A stretch of DNA of 64,000 nt from Opitutaceae bacterium (lineage in GTDB: Bacteria > Verrucomicrobiota > Verrucomicrobiia > Opitutales > Opitutaceae): positions 30,627 through 94,626 of the forward strand of contig JAUSID010000005.1 in assembly GCA_030648295.1 (NCBI GenBank). Direction: 5' to 3'. The translations under genes and the position numbers were made by a program. The notes under the pieces were generated by a model. That model ran no database searches and was not told the DNA's origin. It saw nothing but the letters and a program-made list of their open reading frames with translations. Shown here piece by piece: positions 42,173-50,804 of this stretch; the stretch's first letter is position 1; every line of letters starts with the position of its first letter.

Positions 42173-42933
42173 CTTTCTGCCTCGTAGAGCCGGCTGTAGC
42201 GGACGAACGTGCCGAACGAGGTGGCGCACGCGATGTAGTAGCCGGGAAACCCGTCCAGAAATCCGCGCCGGAGCACATAGGCGCGAAAGAAGCGCCACCA
42301 CGGCCGGAGGATTGCAGCCGCGAGCGAAAACCGCACACCGCGTGCCTGCTGTTGCCGCACGAACAGGTCCGCGAACGGATTAATCTTCGCCACCTGCGAT
42401 GACAGCGTCGGAAACGAATAATGGTGCAGGTCGCCGCGCAGCGTGGCGATGCGGCCGTCGCACTCGACTTTCTCGTGCACGAATTCGTCACCGCCCCAGC
42501 GGCCGCGCTCGCGTCGAAACAGCCGCAGGCTGTAATCGGGATACCAGTCGCCGTGCGTTATCCACCGATCGATGAACCACACCTTGCGCGGGAATTTCGC
42601 CCCGGCGAACTGGTCGTGATCAGGTCGCGCAAAAAACGCGACGAGGTCGGCGCGCAGTTCCGCCGAGACTTCCTCGTCGGCATCGAGCGGAAGCACCCAT
42701 GGCCGCGTGGCGAGATCGAGCGCGGCATTTTTCGTATCGCGGAAGCCGCGCCAAGCCAGATGGTGCACGTGCGCGCCGGCGACCGAGGCGATCGATTCGC
42801 TCGCGTCGGTGGTGTCGTTGAGCGCGACAACGATCTCCGACACCCAGCCGCGGACGCTCGCGAGGCAACGCGGCAGGTTGTGCGCCTCGTTTTTCGCGAC
42901 AATGACGGCGGAAAGTGGAAGCGGCTGGCTCAA
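42142..42933 (-). CDS. Glycosyltransferase family 2 (WaaE/KdtX-like)
   Basis: 263 residues if the TTG at 42933 is used; a GTG at 43047 gives a longer version whose first 38 residues come from TAGGAGCGAGCTTGCTCGCG repeats, so I prefer the TTG. The GT-A core shows PLSAVIVAKNEAHNLPRCL, RDTKNAALDLATRPWVLPLD, a D-A-D metal site (LDADEE), and YPDYSLRLFRRERGRWGG, a pattern typical of LPS core beta-1,4-glucosyltransferases. The C-terminus KGTKGLKD is encoded by the AGTCCCTT repeat. It follows another GT2 gene in a surface-polysaccharide cluster. Confidence 0.85.
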   Translation of the reverse strand: MSQPLPLSAVIVAKNEAHNLPRCLASVRGWVSEIVVALNDTTDASESIASVAGAHVHHLAWRGFRDTKNAALDLATRPWVLPLDADEEVSAELRADLVAFFARPDHDQFAGAKFPRKVWFIDRWITHGDWYPDYSLRLFRRERGRWGGDEFVHEKVECDGRIATLRGDLHHYSFPTLSSQVAKINPFADLFVRQQQARGVRFSLAAAILRPWWRFFRAYVLRRGFLDGFPGYYIACATSFGTFVRYSRLYEAERGKGTKGLKD

Positions 42934-42943
42934 GCTGGTTGGA

Positions 42944-43047
42944 ACGTAGGAGCGAGATTGCTCGCGATGGGTCGTTGTAGGAGCGAGCTTGCTCGCGATG
43001 GGATGGGCCGAGTGCAGCGGAGAGCCGAATCGCCTGCAAGCAGGCAC
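42944..43047. repeat. GTAGGAGCGAGCTTGCTCGCGATGG repeats
   Basis: Two direct copies (about 42948-42972 and 42977-43001) are followed by a degenerate inverted tail (GCCTGCAAGCAGGCACCTACAC, 43031-43052). Each copy is a small palindrome, GCGAGC-tt-GCTCGC. They lie between the two GT2 genes. Confidence 0.8.
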
Positions 43048-44016
43048 CTACACTTTTCCGAAAAACGACCGCGGAATCTGATAGAGATAACCGCACGAGC
43101 GCCAGGCGCGGACGAGCGCCTTCTTCGCCTCGCCGGGGCGGAAAATAACCGCATTGAGCAGCGCGACCACACTGAAGCCGCCGACCTTCGCCAGATTGGC
43201 GAGGAATCGTCCGGCCAGATAAGAATGCGCACCGGGCTGCCCGGCGCGGTCGATGACCCGCGAACGCGCCGAGTCGAACGCGTGCCGCGATGCATAACGA
43301 AAGGTTGTCCGGCTCGCCGGCATCTGGTGTTTGACGGCGGCAGCCGCCGAGAACCACACCTCGAGGCCGGCGTGGCGAATCCGTCGGATCATCTCGCTGT
43401 CGCCGCCGGAAAAATAGTTGCCCGCCGCCCGATCGAGCGCGGTGTGGAACGCGCCGAGTTGACTAAACACCCATTTCGGAAACGCGAGATTCGCGCCCAT
43501 CGGCGAGTGCCGCGGCTCCAGCGGCCCGGTATCGCGGCGAAACCCGAGTGGCGCATGCCACTCGCGCACCCAATCCGGCAAGCCATCGGGAAACACGGGA
43601 ATTACCTCGCCGCCGACCGCGCCGATCCTCCGCTCGTGGTCCGCCATCAGCGGCACCGCGATCTGCGCGAGCCAGTCGGGTTGGACGAGGATGTCGTCGT
43701 CGCCAAACACCAGGATCTCGCCCCGCGCCTCGGCGATCGCGCGGTTGCGCGCGTAATCGAGCCCCTGCTGCGGTTCATGGATATACCGCGGCGCCGGTTG
43801 CGCGTCCTGAAACTCCCCGACCACCGCGCGAGTGTGATCGGTGGAATTGTTGTCGATGACGAGCACTTCGAAATGATCGCGGGGAAATTGCTGGGCCACG
43901 ATGCCCGCGAGCGTCTGCCGCAGAAAATCCCCGCGATTGTAGGTGGGAATCGCGACGGTGACCTTGAAGGTTTTTGCTCCGCAAAAACCTGGATTGTCGG
44001 TTTGAGCTTGCGGCAT
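43048..44016 (-). CDS. Glycosyltransferase family 2 protein
   Basis: 322 residues from ATG 44016. The GT-A nucleotide-binding start VTVAIPTYNRGDFLRQTL, VLVIDNNSTDHT, GLDYARNRAIAEARGEILVF and the metal-binding GDDDI are all clear. GANLAFPKWVF and SGGDSEMIRRIRHAG provide the acceptor side. The first 18 residues before the fold (including GFCGAKTF) are encoded by the AGGTTTTTGC hairpin repeat, so the N-terminus is repeat-derived or the true start is elsewhere. The sugar is not predictable. Confidence 0.9.
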   Translation of the reverse strand: MPQAQTDNPGFCGAKTFKVTVAIPTYNRGDFLRQTLAGIVAQQFPRDHFEVLVIDNNSTDHTRAVVGEFQDAQPAPRYIHEPQQGLDYARNRAIAEARGEILVFGDDDILVQPDWLAQIAVPLMADHERRIGAVGGEVIPVFPDGLPDWVREWHAPLGFRRDTGPLEPRHSPMGANLAFPKWVFSQLGAFHTALDRAAGNYFSGGDSEMIRRIRHAGLEVWFSAAAAVKHQMPASRTTFRYASRHAFDSARSRVIDRAGQPGAHSYLAGRFLANLAKVGGFSVVALLNAVIFRPGEAKKALVRAWRSCGYLYQIPRSFFGKV

Positions 44017-44171
44017 GCTGGGTTGCAGAGGGGGGGCCAGGATGGTGGAGCGCCATTACAAGCCGAAGGTCCTTGCAGCGCAAAAACCTAATTCCCGCGT
44101 CGCGGGAAAAAGAAATTCTGCGTTTTGCTTCGCCAAGACCTGAATTTTAGGGTTTCGCGGAGCGAAAACCT
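43968..44171. repeat. Three copies of the AGGTTTTTGC hairpin repeat
   Basis: Copies at 43968-43990 (perfect), 44067-44089 (two mismatches) and 44149-44171 (one mismatch) lie in the divergent region between the GT2 and methyltransferase genes; the first is inside the GT2 frame. An extra half-copy, GCGAAAACCCC, ends just before the methyltransferase ATG. Confidence 0.8.
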
Positions 44172-44187
44172 GCGCAGCGAAAACCCC

Positions 44188-44898
44188 ATGGCGTTCAAGC
44201 ACTGGCCTCTCGTCCGCGACCTCCGCTTCGCGCAGAAGTGCGGTCGCTACCTGCGTGGCGCGCGCAAGCGGCGGCCGGACCTGAACTGGGACGAGTTTCA
44301 TCGCATCGCCCGCCATTTCAAACAGGACGACATGGGCAGCTTTCCTGAGCGCGGGTACCTCTTTCAGCTCGCGAGCGATTTGCCGGTCGACGCGCAAGTG
44401 GTCGAAGTGGGCTCGTGGATGGGTGCGTCGACCTGTTTCATCGCCGGCGGGTTGAAGGGCGAACGGATGAAAATCTTCGCGGTCGATAATTTCCGGGGGC
44501 TCTCGACGTGTGGTGAGGATGCGGCGTGGTACAACCGGCATTTTCGCGCACTGGGCGCGAACAGCACGCTCGAGATTTTCCGCGAGAATTTTGCCGCGCT
44601 CGGGTTCACACCGCGCAGCGAGCCGGTTGTCAGCGATTCCGTGGCCGCCGCGCAGAAGCTCGAGTCGAAACGCGGTGCGATCGATTTCGTGTTCATCGAT
44701 GGCGACCATTCGTACGAGGCGTGCAAGGCGGACATCGAGGCCTGGACCCCCTTGGTGAAGCGCGGCGGCGTAATCGCGTTTCACGATTTCGGCAGTCGCG
44801 CCGATGGTGTCACCCGCGCGATCTTCGAAACGATCAAGGCCGGCCGGTTCGCCGAAATCGTCGGCGTGGCGGGAACTATTATTGCGTTTCGAATGTGA
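44188..44898 (+). CDS. Class I SAM-dependent methyltransferase
   Basis: 236 residues from ATG 44188. The Rossmann methyltransferase core (Methyltransf_24 type) shows VVEVGSWMGASTCFIAGGL (motif I), IFAVDNF (motif II), AIDFVFIDGDHSYEACKADIEAW (motif IV with the D-G-D-H-S-Y hallmark) and GGVIAFHDFG. Relatives methylate sugars in O-antigen or rhamnosyl polymers. It is divergent from the GT2 gene, with three hairpin repeats in its upstream region, and belongs to the surface-polysaccharide cluster. Confidence 0.9.
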   Translation: MAFKHWPLVRDLRFAQKCGRYLRGARKRRPDLNWDEFHRIARHFKQDDMGSFPERGYLFQLASDLPVDAQVVEVGSWMGASTCFIAGGLKGERMKIFAVDNFRGLSTCGEDAAWYNRHFRALGANSTLEIFRENFAALGFTPRSEPVVSDSVAAAQKLESKRGAIDFVFIDGDHSYEACKADIEAWTPLVKRGGVIAFHDFGSRADGVTRAIFETIKAGRFAEIVGVAGTIIAFRM

Positions 44899-44910
44899 GG
44901 CGGAGCCTTC

Positions 44911-45094
44911 CAAATTTCGGATTTCGGAGGTTCGCAATTTCGGATTTCGGATTTCGGATTGCGGATTGATTCGGCGGTAAATAACCCGCGTGGCCGGCTC
45001 ATTTCACGTACCCGGCAATGCAAGAAACCTTGTCCTCCCGCACGAAGGTTCGTCTCGGCCGATCCGAAATCCGAAATCCGCAATCCGAAATTGA
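44911..45094. repeat. GGATTTCGGATTTC inverted arrays
   Basis: Arm 1 (44911-44968) has repeats like TTTCGGATTTCGGATTGCGG; arm 2 (45060-45094) has GATCCGAAATCCGAAATCCG in the opposite sense, with 91 bases between. They fill the convergent gap between the methyltransferase and the GT9 gene. Confidence 0.85.
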
Positions 45095-45095
45095 A

Positions 45096-46208
45096 TCACC
45101 GTCCCGTCGCCAGCGTCCGGGTCACCGCGGCGAATACGTCGTCGGCGGAAATCTTGCGCACGCAGTAGCTGCGGTACGAATCGTCGCGCACACACGGCGT
45201 CGGCGCGGCGGCGCCGATGCACGCGCAGGGCAGCGGGGTTTGCAGCAGCGTGTGCCGTTCGCCGAGCGGCCGCCAGATGGTGGCGTTCTGCGAGCCAAAA
45301 AGCGCGACCACCGGCGTGCCCACGGCGGCGGCAATGTGCATCGGCCCGCTGTCATGGCAGAGAAACACGTCGAACTGCGCCAGCAGCGCCGCGAGTTTGC
45401 CGACATCGTGCGGCGAATCGAGCGTCACCACATGGGAACGTGCCTGGGAGCGGATTTGCTCCGCGAGCGGATGCTCGCCGGAGCCGGCAGTGACGAAAAC
45501 CTGCGCGCCGAGGTTGTCCTGCAAGCGATCCGTGACGTCGGCAAACCTCTCCGCCGGCCAAATCCGATGCGGGCTCCGGCTTCCGGGATGAATCAGGATC
45601 TTGTTGCCACCGCGCGGAACGAGCCGCTGCGCGTAAGCCGAATCCACCGGCCGAAGCGCGAGCGTGACGTCGCGGGATGCAATCGGAACGCCGATGGCCG
45701 CGGGCAGCGCAAGGTACGTCTCAGTGATGTGATGCGAATCGTAGAACGCGTTCGTGACCTTCGCCGTGTGCGTGTAAACCCAGTGGTAGCGAAACGGGAT
45801 GAGTTCCCGGTCAAAGGTCGCGCGCACGCCGGCACCCGTGAGCCGCGCCACCAGCGCGGTTTTGTCCGTGTTGTCGAAATCGAACACGTGGGTGAATTGC
45901 GCGCGCCTGAGCGTTCGCGCAAATTCGAGCCAGCCGTTCGTGCGTCTCGGAAACGTGAGAACCGCATTTGCGTCTGGGTTGAGTGGGACGACCCCGGCAT
46001 AGGTCGCCTCGGTGAGAACGGTGATGCCGGCCGACGGCCAGTGCAGCCGCAGATTCCGGAGCACGCTCCCGAGCAGGACAATGTCGCCGAGATAGCGGCG
46101 GCGCACCACCAGGATGCGGGGATGACCACCCAGGGTTTCGACGCGCGTCGACGGCTCGGTCTCGGACGCCATCTGCGTCTCGTACTCGAAAGGCGTGGCC
46201 GTCGGCAT
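45096..46208 (-). CDS. Glycosyltransferase family 9 (heptosyltransferase-like)
   Basis: 370 residues. GT9 proteins add heptoses to the LPS core. The N-terminal RILVVRRRYLGDIVLLGSVLRNLRLHWP is the GT9 hallmark. The C-terminal donor-binding half has KILIHPGSRSPHRIWPAERF and CHDSGPMHIAAAVGTPVVALFG, both diagnostic. Cys-rich PCACIGAAAPTPC near the end is as in WaaC/WaaF relatives. Its start overlaps the ABC exporter stop by one base (TGATG), so the two are co-translated. Confidence 0.93.
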   Translation of the reverse strand: MPTATPFEYETQMASETEPSTRVETLGGHPRILVVRRRYLGDIVLLGSVLRNLRLHWPSAGITVLTEATYAGVVPLNPDANAVLTFPRRTNGWLEFARTLRRAQFTHVFDFDNTDKTALVARLTGAGVRATFDRELIPFRYHWVYTHTAKVTNAFYDSHHITETYLALPAAIGVPIASRDVTLALRPVDSAYAQRLVPRGGNKILIHPGSRSPHRIWPAERFADVTDRLQDNLGAQVFVTAGSGEHPLAEQIRSQARSHVVTLDSPHDVGKLAALLAQFDVFLCHDSGPMHIAAAVGTPVVALFGSQNATIWRPLGERHTLLQTPLPCACIGAAAPTPCVRDDSYRSYCVRKISADDVFAAVTRTLATGR

Positions 46209-48034
46209 CAGAGCGCAGGCTGGAGGACTCCGTGGCTCTGGCGATCGTAGAGCGACTTGTACAATGGGCTGCCCGAATAGAGTTCGCCATGGCTGCCGGT
46301 GCTCACGATCTGGCCGCGTTCGAAGACGAGAATCTTCGTCGCGTCGCGGATGGTGGAAAACCGGTGTGCGATGATCAGCACCGTTTTCCCGCTCATGAGT
46401 TTTTTCAACGCGAGTTGAACCGCGGCCTCGCTGTCGCCATCGAGCGCGCTCGTCGCCTCGTCGAGAATCAGAATCGGCGCGTTGCGGAGGAACGCGCGCG
46501 CGAGCGCGATCCGCTGGCGCTGGCCGCCCGAGAGCGAAGTGCCGCGCTCGCCCACGACGGTGTCGTAGCCGTTGGGCAGCGTGGCGATGAAATCGTGCGC
46601 GAAGGCGTCGCGTGCGGCCTGCTCGACCGCCGCGCGCTCCGCGACCGGGTCGACTGGTTCACTGCGGGCCGGCCGGCCAATCAGGATGTTGGCATAAATG
46701 GTGTCATTGAACAGGACGGGCTCCTGCGCCACCACGGCGATGTTGCGCCGCAAGTCGGCCAGCCGCATCGCCCTCACGTCGATGGCGTCGATGGTGACCC
46801 GGCCCGCCGCCACCTCGAAGAAGCGCGGCACGAGGTTGGCGAAAGTGGACTTGCCGGCGCCACTTGGTCCGACGAGGGCGCATACCGTGCCCGCGGGGAT
46901 GACGACTGACACGTCGCGCAACACGGGCACGTCGGATTTGTAGGCGAACGACACGCGATCGAAGGCAATGTCGCCCAGCAGCCGGTCGACGCGTGCCGGT
47001 TCCGCCGGGTCGGCGATCGTGATCGGCTCGTTCAAAACCATCTCGAGTCGATCCAATGCGGCGGAACCGCGCTTCAGCTCATTGTTCAGCGCACCGAGTT
47101 TTTTCACCGGCTCGTAGCTGCTGTAGAGCGCCGTGATGAGGGCAATAAACGTCTCGAGCTGGAGGCCGCTGCGGTAGGCATACACGAGCGTGACCGCAAT
47201 GCCGGCGGCGGAAATCACCTCGATCGCGGGGGTAAGGGCCTGCGCGTACTTGACGATCTTCATCTGCGAAGTGATGAGCGCGCGACACGCGGCGGCGAAA
47301 CGTGACGACTCGCGCTCCTCCAGCCCGAAGGCGCGCACCTCGCGTGCGGCGGAGAGGTTTTCCGACAAGCGACTGCTGACGTCGCCAAGCTGGCTCTGCA
47401 TTTGCGCGGCCCGCTTGATCACCTTTCGCCCGACGAACCGAATGGGGAACACCGTCAGCGGAACAACGGCGAGGCAGATTAGCGCCAAACCGGCGCCCTG
47501 GGCCGTGAACGCCAGATAGGTGACGGCGGCGAGGGCGCTGATCAGCGTAGCCGGCTGTTTGATACCGTCGTTGGCCACCAGCGTGAGGGTGAACTGAAGT
47601 TGCTGGGTGTCCGACAGGCCGCGGGACATCAGATCGCCCGTCTGGTTTCCCTGCACGAATGAAAGCGGAAGGGCCTGGAGCCGGCGGAAGTAATCGAGGC
47701 GCAGCGCCTCGAGCACGCGAACCCCCGCGAGTTGCGTGAAATAGCTGTTGAGGTATCCGCTCAGCGCGCGCAGCGCGAAAATCAGCGGAATGTAGGCCGC
47801 GACGAGAATGACATGGAGCAGCGGTACCGCCTCATTGCCCGGCCCAAAAATCCGTGGAAACACGTACTTCACCAGCAGCGGGAGGCCGGCGCCGCTGGCA
47901 GCGCCGTAAAGAAAGCCGGATCCAATCGCGATGGCGATCGGGCCGCGCACGGCGCCGAGATATTTGAAATAAGGACGAAAGCGACGGATCACGGCTGGGC
48001 GGCTATGAAACGGGTTCAGGCCCTGTCGTTCCAC
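46208..48034 (-). CDS. MsbA-like ABC exporter (fused permease and ATPase)
   Basis: 608 residues: six transmembrane helices (about 25-320) followed by one nucleotide-binding domain. ATPase motifs are Walker [11 protein letters not shown]-loop VVAQEPVLF, signature LSGGQRQR, Walker B ILILDEAT and H-loop IIAHRFST. This half-transporter works as a homodimer. Length and helix pattern fit the MsbA family, which flips lipid A-core across the inner membrane; adjacency to the coupled GT9 heptosyltransferase supports such a lipid-sugar substrate. Drug or lipid export by a paralogue cannot be excluded. Confidence 0.92.
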   Translation of the reverse strand: MERQGLNPFHSRPAVIRRFRPYFKYLGAVRGPIAIAIGSGFLYGAASGAGLPLLVKYVFPRIFGPGNEAVPLLHVILVAAYIPLIFALRALSGYLNSYFTQLAGVRVLEALRLDYFRRLQALPLSFVQGNQTGDLMSRGLSDTQQLQFTLTLVANDGIKQPATLISALAAVTYLAFTAQGAGLALICLAVVPLTVFPIRFVGRKVIKRAAQMQSQLGDVSSRLSENLSAAREVRAFGLEERESSRFAAACRALITSQMKIVKYAQALTPAIEVISAAGIAVTLVYAYRSGLQLETFIALITALYSSYEPVKKLGALNNELKRGSAALDRLEMVLNEPITIADPAEPARVDRLLGDIAFDRVSFAYKSDVPVLRDVSVVIPAGTVCALVGPSGAGKSTFANLVPRFFEVAAGRVTIDAIDVRAMRLADLRRNIAVVAQEPVLFNDTIYANILIGRPARSEPVDPVAERAAVEQAARDAFAHDFIATLPNGYDTVVGERGTSLSGGQRQRIALARAFLRNAPILILDEATSALDGDSEAAVQLALKKLMSGKTVLIIAHRFSTIRDATKILVFERGQIVSTGSHGELYSGSPLYKSLYDRQSHGVLQPAL

Positions 48035-48072
48035 CTCAATCTTCGGGCGGTGGGCCGCGAATTCCTCGGAAA

Positions 48073-48190
48073 TTAACCGCGAATGGACGCGAATGAACGC
48101 GAATGTTCAGGAGGTTAACCGCGAGTGGACGCGAATGAACGCGAATGTTCAGGAGATTAACCGCGAATGGACGCCAATGGATGCGAATTT
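48073..48190. repeat. 42-bp tandem repeat, 2.8 copies, left of the GxxExxY gene
   Basis: Two full 42-nt units (48073-48114, 48115-48156; starting TTAACCGCGAATGGACGCGA and ending GTTCAGGAGG/A) are 40/42 identical; a third, divergent partial unit runs 48157-48190. Each unit contains three spaced CGCGAAT words. The array ends about 85 bases before the GxxExxY start. Confidence 0.95.
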
Positions 48191-48274
48191 GGCAGACGGC
48201 TCTTTTGGCGGTCCTACTCTGATTTGAGTAGTCAGAGGGCGTGACTGTCGGTGGCAGGTCCAAAATCTGGCATC

Positions 48275-48691
48275 ATGAACCCTGAAATCACAGGAACGAA
48301 AGCGAACCACGAACTTCTCCTCAAGGATGAGGTTTATCAGATCGTCGGCAGCGCGATGGAAGTCCTCAATGAATTGGGCCATGGGCTGCACGAGAAACCA
48401 TATGAAAACGCGTTGGCGGTAGAGTTTCGGTTGAGGAGCATCCTTCATTTGCAGCAACCGCGGTTCGATGTGATCTACAAGACCGTCGCGGTCGGCGAAT
48501 TCGTGCCTGATCTGATCGCCTTCAATGCCATCGTGGTTGACGCCAAGGTCATCGACGCGATCACCGACCACGAACGCGGATTGATGCTGAACTACCTGCG
48601 GGTGACCGGGCACAAAGTCGGTGTCATCCTGAATTTCAAACGCGCGAAACTGGAGTGGGAGCGAATCATCCTCGATCGAAACCGCGAATAG
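48275..48691 (+). CDS. GxxExxY protein (PD-(D/E)XK nuclease-like)
   Basis: 138 residues from ATG 48275; a GTG at 48251 could add 8. The name-giving motif is G37-L-H-E40-K-P-Y43. Later D79 in EFVPDLIAF and D89-A-K91 form a PD-(D/E)XK-like core; MLNYLRVTGHKVGVILNF is the usual C-terminal part. The function of the family is unknown; a nuclease role is inferred from the fold pattern. The stop codon and last residues (NRE) are read from the AACCGCGAATAG word of the flanking repeat, and repeats of one family surround the gene on both sides, suggesting that gene and repeats travel or evolve together. Confidence 0.88.
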   Translation: MNPEITGTKANHELLLKDEVYQIVGSAMEVLNELGHGLHEKPYENALAVEFRLRSILHLQQPRFDVIYKTVAVGEFVPDLIAFNAIVVDAKVIDAITDHERGLMLNYLRVTGHKVGVILNFKRAKLEWERIILDRNRE

Positions 48692-48701
48692 CCGCGGAAG
48701 A

Positions 48702-48920
48702 GTTGTAACCGCGAATGGACACGAATGAACGCGAATGTTCAGGAGGTTAACCGCGAATGAACGCCAATGGACGCGAATCGGACGGCGCGTGTCGAGTCAG
48801 GCCCGAAATTTTCGCCATTAATGGATCAAGGAGGATCTGAAGAACGGTAATGTAACGGTCAACCACAGCGTCCGCTGCCTGTGGCTTGATTCGCGTTCAT
48901 TCGCGTCCATTCGCGGTTAA
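48702..48920. repeat. CGCGAATGGACGCGAATGAACG repeats right of the GxxExxY gene
   Basis: One direct 42-nt unit (48705-48746) and a partial unit (48747-48778) repeat the left array in the same orientation. An inverted copy (48888-48920, GATTCGCGTTCATTCGCGTC onward) closes the element 20 bases before oppC. The DNA between 48780 and 48887 shows no gene. Confidence 0.95.
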
Positions 48921-48940
48921 AAAATCTGGGTTTGCGGTTT

Positions 48941-49846
48941 TCAGTCTTTCGAGGATCGCACATCCAGCGCGTCCCGCAATCCGTCACCGAGAAAGTTGAG
49001 CGAGAAGAGCGTCAGGGAAAAAATCGTGCCGGGGAAAACCAGGAGCCACCAGAACTCCTCCATCTTTTCCGCTCCGTCCTTGATCAACACGCCCCATGAA
49101 CTCATCGGCGGCTGCACGCCCAGGCCGAGGAAACTCAGGAAGGCCTCGAGCAGCATGACGGCGGGAATCGTCAGCGTTGTGTAGACGATGATCGGGCCGA
49201 GGATGTTGGGCAGGATGTGACGAAAGATGATCCGCCGCCGGCCGAAACCCAGCGAGCGGGCCGCCTCGATGAACTCCATTTTTTTCACGGCCATGACCTG
49301 GCTGCGTACAATGCGCGCCATGGTCAGCCACTCGACCGCACCGATCGCGACGAAGAGCAGGATAATGTTCCGGCCGAAGAATACCATCAGCAGGATGACG
49401 AAGATCGGAAACGGCAGCGAATACATGATGTCGACGGTGCGCATCATGAATGCATCGCGCTTGCCGCCGAAGAATCCAGCCACCGCGCCGTAGACGACGC
49501 CGATCGTCAGCGCGACCAGCGTGGCGCTGAGCCCGACCGCGATCGAAACCCGGCCGCCGTAGAGAAGCCGCACGAGGAGGTCGCGCCCCAGCGTGTCGGT
49601 GCCGAGCCAGTGCTTTCCGCTTGGGCCGACGGCGCCGAGATCGAGGTTCTGGTCCTCGTAACCGTAGGGGCTGACGAACGGCCCCAGCAGGCATGCGACG
49701 GCAATGATGCCGAGTGCCCACATTCCGAATACGGCCAGCCTGTTCTTGCGCAGCCGCAGCCACGCGTCGTGCCAGAGGGAGGTGCCTTTTTCCAGCGGCT
49801 CGGCCACGACGGCGGCGAGGGCGGCAGGTGAGGGCGCGTTACTCAT
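48941..49846 (-). CDS. oppC: Oligopeptide ABC transporter permease
   Basis: 301 residues with six hydrophobic segments. An N-terminal OppC_N segment (LRKNRLAVFGMWALGIIAVA) is followed by the permease domain with HWLGTDTLGRDLLVRLLYGGRVS, an OppC/DppC hallmark, and the EAA loop EAARSLGFGRRRIIFRHILPN that contacts the ATPase. It pairs with OppB to form the channel for peptides delivered by OppA. The downstream place where oppD and oppF often lie is occupied by the repeat/GxxExxY element. Confidence 0.95.
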   Translation of the reverse strand: MSNAPSPAALAAVVAEPLEKGTSLWHDAWLRLRKNRLAVFGMWALGIIAVACLLGPFVSPYGYEDQNLDLGAVGPSGKHWLGTDTLGRDLLVRLLYGGRVSIAVGLSATLVALTIGVVYGAVAGFFGGKRDAFMMRTVDIMYSLPFPIFVILLMVFFGRNIILLFVAIGAVEWLTMARIVRSQVMAVKKMEFIEAARSLGFGRRRIIFRHILPNILGPIIVYTTLTIPAVMLLEAFLSFLGLGVQPPMSSWGVLIKDGAEKMEEFWWLLVFPGTIFSLTLFSLNFLGDGLRDALDVRSSKD

Positions 49847-49880
49847 TTCCGCCTTGTCCGGCTGATCGTGTGCGAAGCGC

Positions 49881-50801
49881 TCATGCCTCGAGCTGGACTT
49901 TCGGGTTCAGCCACGCCTGGACGATGTCGACGACGAGGTTGAGCGCCATGATCAGCACCGCGTAAAGGATGACCGTGCCAAGTACGAGGGTGTAATCACG
50001 GTTGAACGCGGAGGTGACAAATTCACGGCCGATGCCGGGAATCTGGAATATCGTTTCGATGACGAACGAACCGGTGAGTATGCCCGCGACGGCGGGGCCG
50101 AGGTACGAAACCACCGGCAGGAGCCCGCCGCGCAGTGCATGGCGGAGAACAACGCGCGCCTCCGAGGCGCCTTTGGCGCGGGCGGTGCGGATGAAATCCT
50201 GGTGCAGCACCTCGAGCATGCCGCCGCGGGTGAGCCGCGAAATTGGCGCCGCATAGGCGATGCCCAGCACGAGCGCGGGCAGCACCCGGTCCGCACTTGT
50301 GTACCAACCGGACGCATTGAACCATCCGAGGTGAATCGCGAAGGCCAGCACGAACAGCGGGCCAACCACGAACGTGGGCACGGAAATCCCAATCATGCCG
50401 AAGCCGGAGGCGAGATAATCGGCCCACGTGTTCCGCTTGATCGCGGCGAGCGTCCCGAGCGTGATGCCGCCCACGAGCGCAATGCCGAGTGAAAGCAACC
50501 CGAGTTCGGCGGACACCGGCAGCTTGTCACCGATGATTTCATTGACGGTGCGATTCGGATATTTGAACGAAGGGCCCAGGTCGCCGCGCATCAGGCTGCC
50601 GAGATAATCGAGGTACTGGCGCCAGAGCGGTTTATCGAGTCCGTAGTGCGCTTCGAGGTTGCGCAGGATTTCCGGGGTCACTGCCTTCTCCGCGGTGAAC
50701 GGTCCGCCCGGGACGAACCGCACCATGAAGAACGTCGCCGAGATGACGACGAACAGCGCCAGGAGAGACTGAAAGAACCGCGTGGTGATGAAACGAAACA
50801 C
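49881..50801 (-). CDS. oppB: Oligopeptide ABC transporter permease
   Basis: 306 residues starting at a GTG (50801). The protein begins with the usual OppB helix FRFITTRFFQSLLALFVVIS, then FVPGGPFTAEKAV and HYGLDKPLWRQYLDYLGSL. The EAA loop reads FIRTARAKGASEARVVLRHALRG. Six membrane segments form the second half of the peptide channel. No Shine-Dalgarno is seen; the GTG is preceded at 3 bases by a GTCTTCC repeat array. It lies 34 bases from oppC. Confidence 0.95.
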   Translation of the reverse strand: MFRFITTRFFQSLLALFVVISATFFMVRFVPGGPFTAEKAVTPEILRNLEAHYGLDKPLWRQYLDYLGSLMRGDLGPSFKYPNRTVNEIIGDKLPVSAELGLLSLGIALVGGITLGTLAAIKRNTWADYLASGFGMIGISVPTFVVGPLFVLAFAIHLGWFNASGWYTSADRVLPALVLGIAYAAPISRLTRGGMLEVLHQDFIRTARAKGASEARVVLRHALRGGLLPVVSYLGPAVAGILTGSFVIETIFQIPGIGREFVTSAFNRDYTLVLGTVILYAVLIMALNLVVDIVQAWLNPKVQLEA

Positions 50802-50804
50802 GGG

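Noticed and set aside
43048..44091. A plus-strand protein spanning the GT2 genes
   Set aside because: It is antisense to two clear GT-A folds; similarity of its ends to other frames is due only to the palindromic repeat.
48073..48190. 42-bp tandem repeats as a CRISPR array
   Set aside because: The repeats are directly adjacent with no unique spacers and no cas genes are present.
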